Source: CF-46 sp963760735 (GTDB lineage Bacteria > Chloroflexota > Limnocylindria > Limnocylindrales > CSP1-4). From it: a stretch of 64,000 bases of DNA. Below are positions 51,188 to 59,656 of this stretch, in pieces; the first letter of the stretch is position 1; each line of letters starts with the position of its first letter. Where the stretch lies: assembly GCA_963760735.1 (NCBI GenBank), contig CAVXEB010000002.1, positions 248,001-312,000 of the forward strand. The letters are read 5' to 3'. The notes below the pieces were generated by a model that was not told where the DNA came from, made no database searches, and saw nothing but the letters and a program-made list of their open reading frames with translations. The position numbers and the translations under genes were made by a program.

Positions 51188-51529
51188 ATGCTCACCCCCA
51201 CGGTCCGGATCGTCGCGGCCGGGCTTGCCCTGTTGCTGATGCTCGGTGGGCTCATCGCGGCGCCGTTCGCCGGGTTCAGCGGGATCTTCGCGACCGTGTT
51301 CGGCGCCGCGATCCTGATCGGGCTCGTGATCGAGCGCAACCGCTACCGCTCGGAGGCGTCGGACCGCTCGTTCGACGCCACCGGCCCGGGCGGCGGTGAG
51401 CCCGACGGGACCCTCGATCCGCGGTTCCGCCCGACCGATGAGATGTTCGTCGACCCGACGACTCGCCGCCGGATGCGGGTCTACCTCGACAACCGGTCGG
51501 GAGAGCGGCGCTATGTGGCGGAGGATTGA
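51188..51529 (+). CDS. Small membrane protein with soluble C-terminal tail
   Basis: This 113-residue protein has two adjacent hydrophobic segments (VRIVAAGLALLLMLGGLIAAPF and GIFATVFGAAILIGLVIE), then a charged domain containing PRFRPTDEMFVDPTTRRRMRVYLDNRSGERRY. The tail resembles short conserved motifs in uncharacterised high-GC bacterial proteins. I do not recognise a family. It probably belongs to the DUF971-YbjQ transcription unit. Confidence 0.7.
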   Translation: MLTPTVRIVAAGLALLLMLGGLIAAPFAGFSGIFATVFGAAILIGLVIERNRYRSEASDRSFDATGPGGGEPDGTLDPRFRPTDEMFVDPTTRRRMRVYLDNRSGERRYVAED

Positions 51530-51640
51530 CGCGACGACAGGACGATCGAGGGAGGCCGACCGCGAACGAGTGCGTGATATTCTCGGCGGCCCAGAGCGAG
51601 CGGTGCGGCTTGCCATTCACGGAAGTTCGACGCTGACACG

Positions 51641-53860
51641 ATGAGCGCGTTGCCCGCGTCCTCCGGCACTCCCGAACCGACCACGGCGGAACGGCCCGGT
51701 TCGTCGCCGGCCGCCCGCGCCCCGCGGACGCGCTCGACGCGCGAGAGCCGCCGGGCCCAGAAGGCGCCCTACATCAACCGCGAGCTGTCGTGGCTCGACT
51801 ACGCCGGCCGGGTCCTCTACGAGGCGCGCGACGAGCGGAATGCCGTGCTCGATCGGGTCAACTTCCTGACGATCGTCGCGAGCATGCTCGACGAGTTCTT
51901 CCAGATCCGGATCTCGGGCCTCCGCCAGCAGGTCCACGCCGGCTCGACGAAGTCCTCGCCCGACGGCCGAAGCGCCGGCGAGCAGCTCGCGGCCTCGCGG
52001 CAGCGCGTGCTCCAGCTCGTGACGGAGCTCACCACGGCGTGGACGGAGGTCCGACGCTCCCTGGCTGACGCGGGGATCGAGATCGTCAAGTACAACTCGA
52101 TCCCGGATCACCACCCGACGCTCCGGCAGCGGTTCATCGACGAGATCTACCCCGTCCTGACGCCGCTCGCGGTCGATCCCGGGCATCCGTTCCCGTACAT
52201 CTCGACCCTCAGCCTCTCGATCGCCGTCGGCCTCCGCAATCCCGAGACCGGGGAAGTCCAGTTCGCCCGGGTCAAGGTTCCGCAGATCCTGCCGCGGCTC
52301 TATCAGGTCGAGCCGCACCGGTTCGTCCTCCTCGACTCGATCATCGGCGCGAACCTCGACCTGCTGTTCAGCGGCATGGAGATCGTCGAGCACCACCTGT
52401 TCCGGGTCACCCGGAACGCGGACCTGGCCCTGGAAGAGGACGAGGCCGACGACCTGCTGCTCGCGATCGAGGAGGAGCTCCGACGCCGTCGGTTCGGCGA
52501 GGCCGTTCGGCTCGAGGTCGAGCGCTCGATGCCGGGGGGGACCCGCGAGCTGCTCCTGCGTGGGCTCGGGCTGGCCCAGGACGATGCCTACGAGGTCCGC
52601 GGCATGCTGGACCTGACCGGGCTTCACGACCTCGTCGACCTCGATCGCCCGGACCTCAAGGGCGAGCCGTGGACGCCGGTGACGCCGCCCCGCCTGGTCC
52701 CGCCGGACGAGGACGAGCCGGCCGATGTCTTCGCCGCCATCCGTGTCGGCGACCTGTTCGTCCATCATCCGTACGAGAACTTCGTGACGTCGGTCGAGCG
52801 GTTCATCGCCCAGGCGGTCGACGATCCGGACGTTCTGACGATCAAGCAGACCCTGTACCGGACGTCCGGCGACTCGCCGATCGTCCGCGACCTCATCCGC
52901 GCGGCGGAGCGAGGCAAGCAGGTCGTCGTCCTCGTCGAGATCAAGGCCCGCTTCGACGAGGAGGCGAACATCGTCTGGGCCCGTCGCCTCGAGCAGGCCG
53001 GCGCCCACGTCGTGTACGGCCTCGTCGGGCTGAAGACCCACTCGAAGGTCTGCCTGGTCGTCCGGCGCGAGGGCTCCGGCCTCCGCCGCTACGTCCACAT
53101 CGGGACGGGCAACTACAACCCGAAGACCGCCCGTCTCTACACCGACCTCGGCCTCCTGTCGTGTCGCCCCGAGCTCGGCGCGGACGTCACGGACCTGTTC
53201 AACGTCCTGACCGGGCTGTCGCGCCAGCGGTCGTTCCGCCGGCTGCTCGTCGCTCCGCACAGCCTCCGGACCCGGTTCCTCGAGCTCGTCGATCGCGAGA
53301 TCGAACACGCCGCGCTGGGCCGGGACGCGCGGATCGTCGTGAAGCTCAACGCGATCGTGGATGAACCGTCGATCGACGCCCTGTATCGCGCGGCTCGAGC
53401 GGGCGTGGCCGTCGACATCATCGCTCGCGGCGCCTGCTCGCTGCTGCCCGGTGTCAAGGGCGTGTCCGAGGGAATCCGGGTCCGCTCGATCGTCGGTGAG
53501 TTCCTCGAGCACTCGCGGATCTGGGGATTCTCGAACGGCGGCGACACCGACTGGTACATCGGATCGGCGGACCTGATGGACCGGAACCTCGACCGGCGCG
53601 TCGAGGCCATGGTCCCGGTCGAGGATCCCGAGGCCCGCGGCCGGCTGGCCGAGATCATCGAGATCATGCTCGAGGACGACCGACGCTCGTGGCAGCTCGG
53701 GTCGGATGCGACCTGGCGCCGGACGGAGGAGATCACCGGGCATCCCGGCACGTGCGACACCCACCTCGAGCTGAAGGTCCGGGCGCTCGCCGCGGCCCAG
53801 TCCGCCACCACGCCGCATCGACCGCGGGCCGGCATCGGCTCGCTCGATCCGCGCGCCTGA
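51641..53860 (+). CDS. ppk: Polyphosphate kinase 1
   Basis: The 739-residue enzyme shows all PPK1 domains. These are an N domain starting YINRELSWLDYAGRVLYEARDE, an H domain, and two phospholipase D-like C domains. The autophosphorylated histidine is in LKTHSKVCLVVRREG (H467), with VHIGTGNYNPKTARLYTDLGLL (H486) following. It polymerises the gamma phosphate of ATP into polyphosphate at the membrane. It overlaps the CYTH-CHAD gene by one base (TGATG), and a Ppx/GppA gene faces it, which makes a compact polyphosphate module beside the pst operon. Confidence 0.96.
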   Translation: MSALPASSGTPEPTTAERPGSSPAARAPRTRSTRESRRAQKAPYINRELSWLDYAGRVLYEARDERNAVLDRVNFLTIVASMLDEFFQIRISGLRQQVHAGSTKSSPDGRSAGEQLAASRQRVLQLVTELTTAWTEVRRSLADAGIEIVKYNSIPDHHPTLRQRFIDEIYPVLTPLAVDPGHPFPYISTLSLSIAVGLRNPETGEVQFARVKVPQILPRLYQVEPHRFVLLDSIIGANLDLLFSGMEIVEHHLFRVTRNADLALEEDEADDLLLAIEEELRRRRFGEAVRLEVERSMPGGTRELLLRGLGLAQDDAYEVRGMLDLTGLHDLVDLDRPDLKGEPWTPVTPPRLVPPDEDEPADVFAAIRVGDLFVHHPYENFVTSVERFIAQAVDDPDVLTIKQTLYRTSGDSPIVRDLIRAAERGKQVVVLVEIKARFDEEANIVWARRLEQAGAHVVYGLVGLKTHSKVCLVVRREGSGLRRYVHIGTGNYNPKTARLYTDLGLLSCRPELGADVTDLFNVLTGLSRQRSFRRLLVAPHSLRTRFLELVDREIEHAALGRDARIVVKLNAIVDEPSIDALYRAARAGVAVDIIARGACSLLPGVKGVSEGIRVRSIVGEFLEHSRIWGFSNGGDTDWYIGSADLMDRNLDRRVEAMVPVEDPEARGRLAEIIEIMLEDDRRSWQLGSDATWRRTEEITGHPGTCDTHLELKVRALAAAQSATTPHRPRAGIGSLDPRA

Positions 53861-55758
53861 TGGCGACGACCTCGAGCAACGGTCGGCCGGTCGAGATCGA
53901 GCTGAAGTACCGGGTCGTCGATCCCGCCAGCGGCGACCACTACCTCGCGGCGGACGACGTCGCGGGCTTCCTGCCCGCCTCGGCCGTCCGCTCGACCCAG
54001 GTCGAGGACCGCTACATCGACACGGTCGACGGCGCCCTCGCCCGGGCGGGGTTCGCGGCCCGGATCCGGCAGACGGCGAAGACGACGACCGTCACCGTGA
54101 AGTCGGCGGTCCGTCGTCTCGAGGGCGACACGATCCATCGCCGCGAGGAGCTCGAGGGCCCCGCCGATCGGACCTCGCCGCCGCGAGACTGGCCGCCGTC
54201 CGATGCCCGCTCACTGATCCTCGAGCAATGCGGCGACGCGCCGCTGGTCGAGGTCGTCACGGTCCGCCAGCTCCGTCGGAAGCGGATCCTCGAACGCGAC
54301 GGAACCGCCGTCGAGGTCAGCCTCGACGAGGTCGACGCCGTGCTCCGCAGTCGCGTGGTCGGTCGGTTCGTGGAGCTCGAGGTCGAGATCGTCAAGGGCG
54401 AAGAGGCCGGGCTGACGGACATCGAGCGCATCCTGGCCGACGATCGGGGCCTCGCACCGGCAGATGCCTCCAAGCTCCAATCGGCGCTCCAGGCCGTGAT
54501 CGCGGCCGAGCCGAAGCGCGCGAAGAAGGGCTCCCGGGCCCTGCCGCCCATCGACGTCGACGAGGTCGACGGCGAGCACCGTGGCGACCGGGCCGACGAC
54601 GGGCTCGACGTCGGTCGGATCGTCGCGACGGCGCTCGGCGAGGCGTCGGGGGCCGCGATGGCCAAGGAGCCGCCGGTGGAGGCGGGCCGCTCGAAGAGCC
54701 CGGACCCTGTGCCGGTCATCGACTCGAATTCGCCAGGCGAGGCGACCGCGGCCCCGACGGCCGGTCCGCGAGCCAGGGACCGGCCCCGGCCGGCCGCCGA
54801 CACCGCCGAACGACCTCGCCTCGTGGTCGGCAAGACTCCGGGCGTCCTCGCCGACGACCATCGGGCCGAGGCCGGCCGGAAGGTTCTCCGCTTCCACCTC
54901 GCCCGGATGATCGCCCGCGAGGCCGGCACCCGGACCGGCGAGGATCCCGAGGACCTCCACTCGATGCGGGTCGCCACGCGCCGCCAGCGCGCGGCGTGGC
55001 GGATCTTCGGCGAGGCGTTCCGGAACGGCCGGACGAAAGCCCATCGGCGGCGACTCCGCGAGGTCGCCGGCCGGCTCGGCGCCGTCCGGGACCTCGACGT
55101 CCTGATCGAGGCGATCGACGTCTACCGGGCCGACCTGCCGGTCGTCGAACAACGCGCCCTCGAGCCCCTCGTCGGGGCCTGGCGGATCCACCGCGATGAT
55201 GCGCGCCAGCTCCTGCTCCGCGAGCTCGACTCCGACGGCTACCGGCGATGGCTCGACGACTACGCCGAGTTCGTCCGCCACGAGGGCCTCGGCGCCCGGC
55301 CGGTCGCGCCGACCGAGCCGCACCGCGTCCGCGACACCGCGGCATCCCGGATCCAGGCGGCCTACGAGCAGGTGCGCGCCTACGAGCCGGTCCTCCGCTG
55401 GGCTGACGTCGACACGCTCCACGAGCTCCGCATCGCCGGCAAGTGGCTGCGCTACTCGCTCGAGTTCGTGCGCGAGGCGCTCGGCCCGGACTCGGACGCG
55501 CTGATCGCCCGGGTCACGGCGCTCCAGGACCACCTCGGCCTGATGCATGACGCCGACGTGTCGGCTCATCTCGCGCGCGACTTCCTGCTCGACCATGCGG
55601 GCGGCCTGAGCAACACCGAGACCGCGGCGATCGGGCGGTATCTGCTCAGCCGGGAGCGGGAGGTCGGACGGCTCCGGCGGACGGTCGGACCGACCTGGCG
55701 GGGTGTCGCCGGGATCCGGTTCCGGCGCGGGCTCGGGCGGGCGCTGGCCGGTCTCTAG
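53860..55758 (+). CDS. CYTH-CHAD fusion protein (triphosphate tunnel metalloenzyme plus polyphosphate-binding domain)
   Basis: The 632-residue protein begins with a CYTH domain (EIELK at residues 12-16 is the ExExK motif; TVTVKSAVRRLEG and FVELEVEIVKGE follow). A disordered, charged linker of about 100 residues comes next (about 225-325). From about residue 327 there is a CHAD domain with conserved basic-histidine helices (LHSMRVATRRQRAAW and LHELRIAGKWLRYSLEF). CYTH enzymes hydrolyse triphosphates and CHAD binds polyphosphate. Coupling to ppk1 implies targeting to polyphosphate granules or short-chain polyphosphate hydrolysis. Confidence 0.93.
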   Translation: MATTSSNGRPVEIELKYRVVDPASGDHYLAADDVAGFLPASAVRSTQVEDRYIDTVDGALARAGFAARIRQTAKTTTVTVKSAVRRLEGDTIHRREELEGPADRTSPPRDWPPSDARSLILEQCGDAPLVEVVTVRQLRRKRILERDGTAVEVSLDEVDAVLRSRVVGRFVELEVEIVKGEEAGLTDIERILADDRGLAPADASKLQSALQAVIAAEPKRAKKGSRALPPIDVDEVDGEHRGDRADDGLDVGRIVATALGEASGAAMAKEPPVEAGRSKSPDPVPVIDSNSPGEATAAPTAGPRARDRPRPAADTAERPRLVVGKTPGVLADDHRAEAGRKVLRFHLARMIAREAGTRTGEDPEDLHSMRVATRRQRAAWRIFGEAFRNGRTKAHRRRLREVAGRLGAVRDLDVLIEAIDVYRADLPVVEQRALEPLVGAWRIHRDDARQLLLRELDSDGYRRWLDDYAEFVRHEGLGARPVAPTEPHRVRDTAASRIQAAYEQVRAYEPVLRWADVDTLHELRIAGKWLRYSLEFVREALGPDSDALIARVTALQDHLGLMHDADVSAHLARDFLLDHAGGLSNTETAAIGRYLLSREREVGRLRRTVGPTWRGVAGIRFRRGLGRALAGL

Positions 55759-55790
55759 CTCGTTCGCAAGCGGCCGCTCGGCCGCCCGAC

Positions 55791-56741
55791 TCAGGCGATC
55801 CAGCCGTGGGCCAGCTCGTCGAGCCGCTCGCGCCAGCCCGATCCGGCCCGGTCCGCGGCGATGATCGCCCCTTCCCGGATCCCGGTGTCGACGACCCGGC
55901 CGGAGGAAACCGCCATCCGATCGAGCACGGCCTCGATGATCGCCGCACCGGCGGCGAGCAACCGGATCCGCGCCTCGCGGAGCCCGTAGGTCGCCGCGAG
56001 CAGCTCCGCGGGGCCCGAGGCGACGATCCGCCGGGCCGTCTCGAGCGCCGCCCGATCGAGACGATCGTCCCGGCCGGGGTCACTCGCCCGCCGGAGCAGC
56101 TTCAGGAGGTTCGTCGCCGTCCCGCCAACGAAGACGACCTCGGCCGGCGGCCGGCTCGGCGACCAGTCGAAGGCGTCGCCGGCAGCCTTGGTCAGCGAGG
56201 CGAAGTGGGCCTCCGTGGGCGGATCCCGGTCGACGACCTGGCGGGTGAGCCGGCCGGCCCCGAGGCGGATCCCGGCCGCGCGAGCGAGGCGTTCCGGACC
56301 GATCTCGACGAGCTCGCTCGAGCCGCCGCCGATGTCCACCACGAGAAGATCGTTACGGACGGCCCGGCCGGCGGTCAGCCCGACGAGCGTGAGCAGCGCC
56401 TCCTCCTCGTGCTCGAGGACGGTGAGCGGGACACCGGTCCGGGCGGAGACGTCGGCCACGATCCGGGTCGCGTCGCTCAGGCGGCGGAGCGGCTCGGTGC
56501 CCATCACGATCGGCTCGATGACGCCGACATCACGGGCGCGATCGACGTAGCCGCCGACCGTCGAGGCGAGCGTCGCCCGCCCGGCGCTCCCGAGCTCACC
56601 CGGACCGTCGACGGCCGCGCCGAGCCCGAGGAACGTCGATTCGTCGTCGAGGACGACGAGGCCGGATCGATCCGGGCGGGCGATCAGCAGGTGGACCGAC
56701 GTGGACCCGAGATCGATGGCTGCGCCTGGACGCCGGGACAC
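55791..56741 (-). CDS. ppx: Ppx/GppA-family exopolyphosphatase
   Basis: The 316-residue protein has the actin-like ATPase fold of exopolyphosphatase/pppGpp phosphatase: AAIDLGSTSVHLLIA (phosphate 1), LVVDIGGGSSELVEI (phosphate 2), catalytic Glu in LEHEEEALLTLVG and VVFVGGTATNLLKL. It is the short two-domain form without the C-terminal HD-like extension. It degrades polyphosphate made by Ppk, or guanosine pentaphosphate. GTG at 56741 has a GGGGGGAA box upstream. It converges with the CYTH-CHAD gene after 32 bases. Confidence 0.9.
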   Translation of the reverse strand: MSRRPGAAIDLGSTSVHLLIARPDRSGLVVLDDESTFLGLGAAVDGPGELGSAGRATLASTVGGYVDRARDVGVIEPIVMGTEPLRRLSDATRIVADVSARTGVPLTVLEHEEEALLTLVGLTAGRAVRNDLLVVDIGGGSSELVEIGPERLARAAGIRLGAGRLTRQVVDRDPPTEAHFASLTKAAGDAFDWSPSRPPAEVVFVGGTATNLLKLLRRASDPGRDDRLDRAALETARRIVASGPAELLAATYGLREARIRLLAAGAAIIEAVLDRMAVSSGRVVDTGIREGAIIAADRAGSGWRERLDELAHGWIA

Positions 56742-56797
56742 GCCGGTTCCCCCCGGTCAGGCCCGAACCGGCCGCCGACCCTGGACGCCGGCCCGGG

Positions 56798-57361
56798 TCA
56801 GGACGGGGCGCTCGGGCCGCCGGTCGACCGTCGTCGGCCCCGCGTCGTGGTCGACGACGACTTCCGCCTCGGCGTCGTGGGCTTCCGGGCCGGGGCCTTC
56901 CTGGCCGTCGGGGCGGTCTTCGCGGCGGCCGCCGGCTTCTCCGCCGCGGGGGTCGCGGCCGCGGGCACTGCCGCCGCGGGCTTCGCCGCCGCCTTCACGG
57001 CAGCAGGCTTCGCGGTTCGACGGGCCCTTGATGCCGGCGCGGTCTTGGATCGCGGGGCCGCAGCGGCGCGTGCGGGGCGGGCCTGGAGCGCGCGAATCCC
57101 CGCAAGGAGCGCGGTCAGCTCGTCAATCTCGTCGCGGACCTCGGCGAGCCGTGCGGCCCGCTTGTCGCGGTTGCGCTTGTTGGCCTTCTCGAGCCGGCCG
57201 GCCCGCCAGGTCTCCTCGGATCGCGCCGCGGCGAGGGCGAACTCGAGCCACTCGACGTGACGCGCGAGAGCCGCGGCAGGAGTCATCTTCGGAGCGGACG
57301 CGGCGGTCGCCGGCAGCGTGGGTGGGGTCTCGGCCGCGCGTGCGGCCGGTTGCTCGGTCAT
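56798..57361 (-). CDS. Coiled-coil protein with histone H1-like Ala/Lys/Pro-rich tail
   Basis: This 187-residue protein has an N-terminal helical part (LARHVEWLEFALAAARSEETWRAGRLEKANKRNRDKRAARLAEVRDEIDELTALLAGI). The C-terminal 90 residues are a low-complexity, strongly basic tail rich in Ala, Lys, Pro, Arg and Ser, ending in RRKSSSTTTRGRRR. Such tails are seen in bacterial histone H1-like nucleoid proteins and in polyphosphate-binding or granule (phasin-like) proteins. GAGGAG lies five bases before the ATG. I do not recognise a family. The position next to ppx makes a polyphosphate granule-associated protein an attractive but unproven idea. Confidence 0.75.
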   Translation of the reverse strand: MTEQPAARAAETPPTLPATAASAPKMTPAAALARHVEWLEFALAAARSEETWRAGRLEKANKRNRDKRAARLAEVRDEIDELTALLAGIRALQARPARAAAAPRSKTAPASRARRTAKPAAVKAAAKPAAAVPAAATPAAEKPAAAAKTAPTARKAPARKPTTPRRKSSSTTTRGRRRSTGGPSAPS

Positions 57362-57457
57362 CTGGTCTCCTCATACCCCTCGGTCATTCTCGCCGACCGG
57401 TCACGCCCCCGTCTCGGACCCGCCGGTTAATGGGAGGTTAACCGGGAGGGTGCCCGC

Positions 57458-58165
57458 TCACAGGGCGAGGAGCACGCCCATCACGATCAGCCACAGCGAC
57501 CACGCGATGTAGCCGATCGGCACGATGGTCCCGGCGAGCGCCCAGCCCTCGGGCTCGTTCGGACCGACGAACTCGAGCGTCCCGACGAGCAGGGCGAGCC
57601 CGATCGGCACGCCGAGCCAGCCGATCCAGGCGGGCAGCGCGGCCGTCGTCACGATCGAGGCGGCCACGGCGAGCGTCCAGAGGCCGGTGAACAGGTAGCC
57701 GAGGTGCTCGCCGATCCCGACGCCCAGGAGACGATGGAGGGTCGCGAACACGGTCTCGACGGTGCGGCGCTCGGCCGCCGCCTCCGCCTCGGACAGATCC
57801 CCCGAGTCCGCTCCGACGTAGCGGCGGGCCAGCTCGGGGACCGCGAACGGCCAGCGCACGAGGCCGATCGCCTGCACGAGCGCAGCGACGGAGCCGAGCA
57901 CGATCGCGAGGCCCGTCCACACGGGCGCGGCCCCGAGGGTGACCGCGAGCAGGACCGCCAGGGGCAGCATCGCGAGCGCGCTCACGAGCAATGCCTCCCA
58001 GCGGACGATCAGGCCCGACCCGCCGGCGTGGAAGCGACGCAGGATCTCGTCCGGCGGGCGGCGCAGGATGTCCGGGTAGTCGAAGGCTCGACCCAGCGAA
58101 AGGAACGCCAGGTTGAACGCGATCGGGACGACGATCAGGAGCACCGCGGCGACGGTCTCGACCAT
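57458..58165 (-). CDS. DUF4386 family membrane protein
   Basis: The 235-residue protein has about six membrane segments. Its N-terminal half contains RAFDYPDILRRPPDEILRRFHAGGSGLIVRWEALLVSALAML, the recognisable DUF4386 pattern, and the remainder is hydrophobic with a charged loop at about 120-135. Function unknown. ATG at 58165 has TAGACT six bases upstream and no ribosome binding site. It is divergent from pstS and shares the 373-base spacer with the candidate PHO boxes. Confidence 0.82.
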   Translation of the reverse strand: MVETVAAVLLIVVPIAFNLAFLSLGRAFDYPDILRRPPDEILRRFHAGGSGLIVRWEALLVSALAMLPLAVLLAVTLGAAPVWTGLAIVLGSVAALVQAIGLVRWPFAVPELARRYVGADSGDLSEAEAAAERRTVETVFATLHRLLGVGIGEHLGYLFTGLWTLAVAASIVTTAALPAWIGWLGVPIGLALLVGTLEFVGPNEPEGWALAGTIVPIGYIAWSLWLIVMGVLLAL

Positions 58166-58171
58166 CGCCGG

Positions 58172-58177
58172 AGTCTA
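58172..58177 (-). promoter_or_regulatory. Leaderless-type -10 box for the DUF4386 gene
   Basis: TAGACT on the minus strand ends six bases before ATG 58165. Confidence 0.45.
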
Positions 58178-58316
58178 ACGATCGGCGGCCGGGGCAGGCG
58201 CCCGGCTGCTTGTTGACGGACCGCAAACATCACGGAAACCGTGTCCCGCGAGGCTCCACCTGCGGGTGATAGATCCGACCCGGCGTCGTGCTCGGAGCGA
58301 CCGCCGGTCCCTCCTC

Positions 58317-58349
58317 CTGGCCGGTGTGCTGCTCGGGCACACCGGCCAG
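58317..58349. other. Perfect 12-bp inverted repeat in the pstS upstream region
   Basis: CTGGCCGGTGTG (58317-58328) and CACACCGGCCAG (58338-58349) flank a nine-base loop. The arms contain CACACCGGCC, which also forms the hairpin after pstS at 59591. It may act as a terminator for rightward reading or as a protein site. Confidence 0.6.
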
Positions 58350-58409
58350 ATTCGTGTCCGGGACAGGGCGGCCGCGATCGCTGCGGCGACGGGTCGCAGA
58401 GCAGCCCTC

Positions 58410-58464
58410 GTTCATCGTCTGTTAACACGGCACAAAGCGATGGTTGACCCGTGGTCGGCACGGT
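58410..58464 (+). promoter_or_regulatory. PHO-box-like array of 11-bp units before pstS
   Basis: Consecutive 11-mers GTTCATCGTCT, GTTAACACGGC, ACAAAGCGATG, GTTGACCCGTG and GTCGGCACGGT occupy 58410-58464. Four of the five resemble the GTTCACCCGGC-type unit described for actinobacterial PhoP. Their phase and position 75-129 bases before the pstS start fit phosphate-starvation control of the pst operon. The regulator gene is not in the window. Confidence 0.6.
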
Positions 58465-58538
58465 TTCCCCGTAGTCACGAGACCGAGTCACGCCGTGACC
58501 GAGACGCCGTCGAGCCCCAACGACGGAGAGGAGGACCT

Positions 58539-59561
58539 TTGATCGCGCGATCCCGGCGCCGTGGCGCCGCATTGACCGCCGCCACTGTTGTTTTACTCGC
58601 TGCCTGTAGCTCGGGTGCCACCCCGAGCCCGTCCAGCTCCACGCCCGCGGCCTCGTCGCCACCTGACGCATCCGCGCCGGCCGGGTCGGCAGCGGCGTCG
58701 ACCGCCCCGCTCTCGGGGAGCGTGAACATCGACGGGTCGAGCACCGTGTATCCGATCACCGAGGCCGTCGCCGAGGAGTTCCAGAAGGCCAACCCGGGCG
58801 TGAAGGTCACCGTGGCGTTCGCCGGAACGGGCGGTGGCTTCAAGAAGTTCTGCAACGGCGAGACGGACATGAACGACGCCTCGCGGCCGATCAAGGCCGA
58901 TGACGCGGGCGAGGGGGTCGCCTGCAAGGCGAAGAACATCGAGTACGTCGAGCTCGGTGTCGCGACGGACGCACTCTCCGTCGTCGTCAACAAGGACAAC
59001 GCGTTCGTGACCTGCCTCACAACGGCCCAGCTCAAGAAGATGTGGGACCAGGGCAGCACCGCGAAGTCCTGGAAGGACATCGATCCGTCGTTCCCGGATG
59101 AGCCCCTGAAGCTCTTCGGGCCAGGTCCGGACTCCGGCACGTTCGACTACTTCACCGAGGTCATCAACGGCAAGGCGAAGCAGAGCCGCTCCGACTACAC
59201 GCCGTCCGAAGATGACAACGCCCTCGTGACCGGCGTTGCCGGTGACAAGGATGCCCTCGGCTACTTCGGCTTCGCGTATCTCGAGGAGAACCTTGACAAG
59301 ATCAAGGCGGTCGCGATCGACAGCGGCGGCGGCTGCATCGAGCCCTCTGCGGACAACGTGAACCAGGGCAAGTACAAGCCGCTCGCAAGGCCGCTGTTCA
59401 TCTACCCGGCCGTCAGCGCCCTCAAGCGACCGGAGTTCGCCGCCTTCGTCCAGTACTTCCTGGAGAACGTGAACACCTACGTCGATGAGACCGGCTACAT
59501 CGAAGCTCTGCCCGATGTCCTGGCCAAGTCGAAGGCTGACCTGGCGGCCGCGCTCCAGTAG
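58539..59561 (+). CDS. pstS: Phosphate ABC transporter substrate-binding lipoprotein
   Basis: From a TTG start with GGAGAGGAGG five bases upstream, this 340-residue protein has a signal peptide (RSRRRGAALTAATVVLLAAC) ending in a lipobox and a Ser/Pro/Ala linker. A PstS domain begins SGSVNIDGSSTVYPITEAVAEEF and includes GTGGGFKKFC and GPGPDSGTFDYFTE, which line the phosphate pocket. No ATG in frame is compatible with the ribosome binding site. It is the first gene of pstSCAB-phoU. The extra cysteines may form disulfides. Confidence 0.94.
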   Translation: MIARSRRRGAALTAATVVLLAACSSGATPSPSSSTPAASSPPDASAPAGSAAASTAPLSGSVNIDGSSTVYPITEAVAEEFQKANPGVKVTVAFAGTGGGFKKFCNGETDMNDASRPIKADDAGEGVACKAKNIEYVELGVATDALSVVVNKDNAFVTCLTTAQLKKMWDQGSTAKSWKDIDPSFPDEPLKLFGPGPDSGTFDYFTEVINGKAKQSRSDYTPSEDDNALVTGVAGDKDALGYFGFAYLEENLDKIKAVAIDSGGGCIEPSADNVNQGKYKPLARPLFIYPAVSALKRPEFAAFVQYFLENVNTYVDETGYIEALPDVLAKSKADLAAALQ

Positions 59562-59590
59562 CCTGATCGCCAGCCGAAGTTGCTGCCCGA

Positions 59591-59624
59591 CACACCGGCC
59601 CGACGTTCAGTTCGGGCCGGTGTG
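59591..59624 (+). terminator. Intercistronic hairpin between pstS and pstC
   Basis: CACACCGGCCCGA (59591-59603) pairs perfectly over 13 bases with TCGGGCCGGTGTG (59612-59624) around an eight-base loop, followed by TTCCTCGATTGTT. Such hairpins after pstS usually attenuate transcription or protect the pstS message, so that more binding protein than permease is made. Confidence 0.75.
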
Positions 59625-59656
59625 TTCCTCGATTGTTCGGAGTAGGGTGACGTGAC

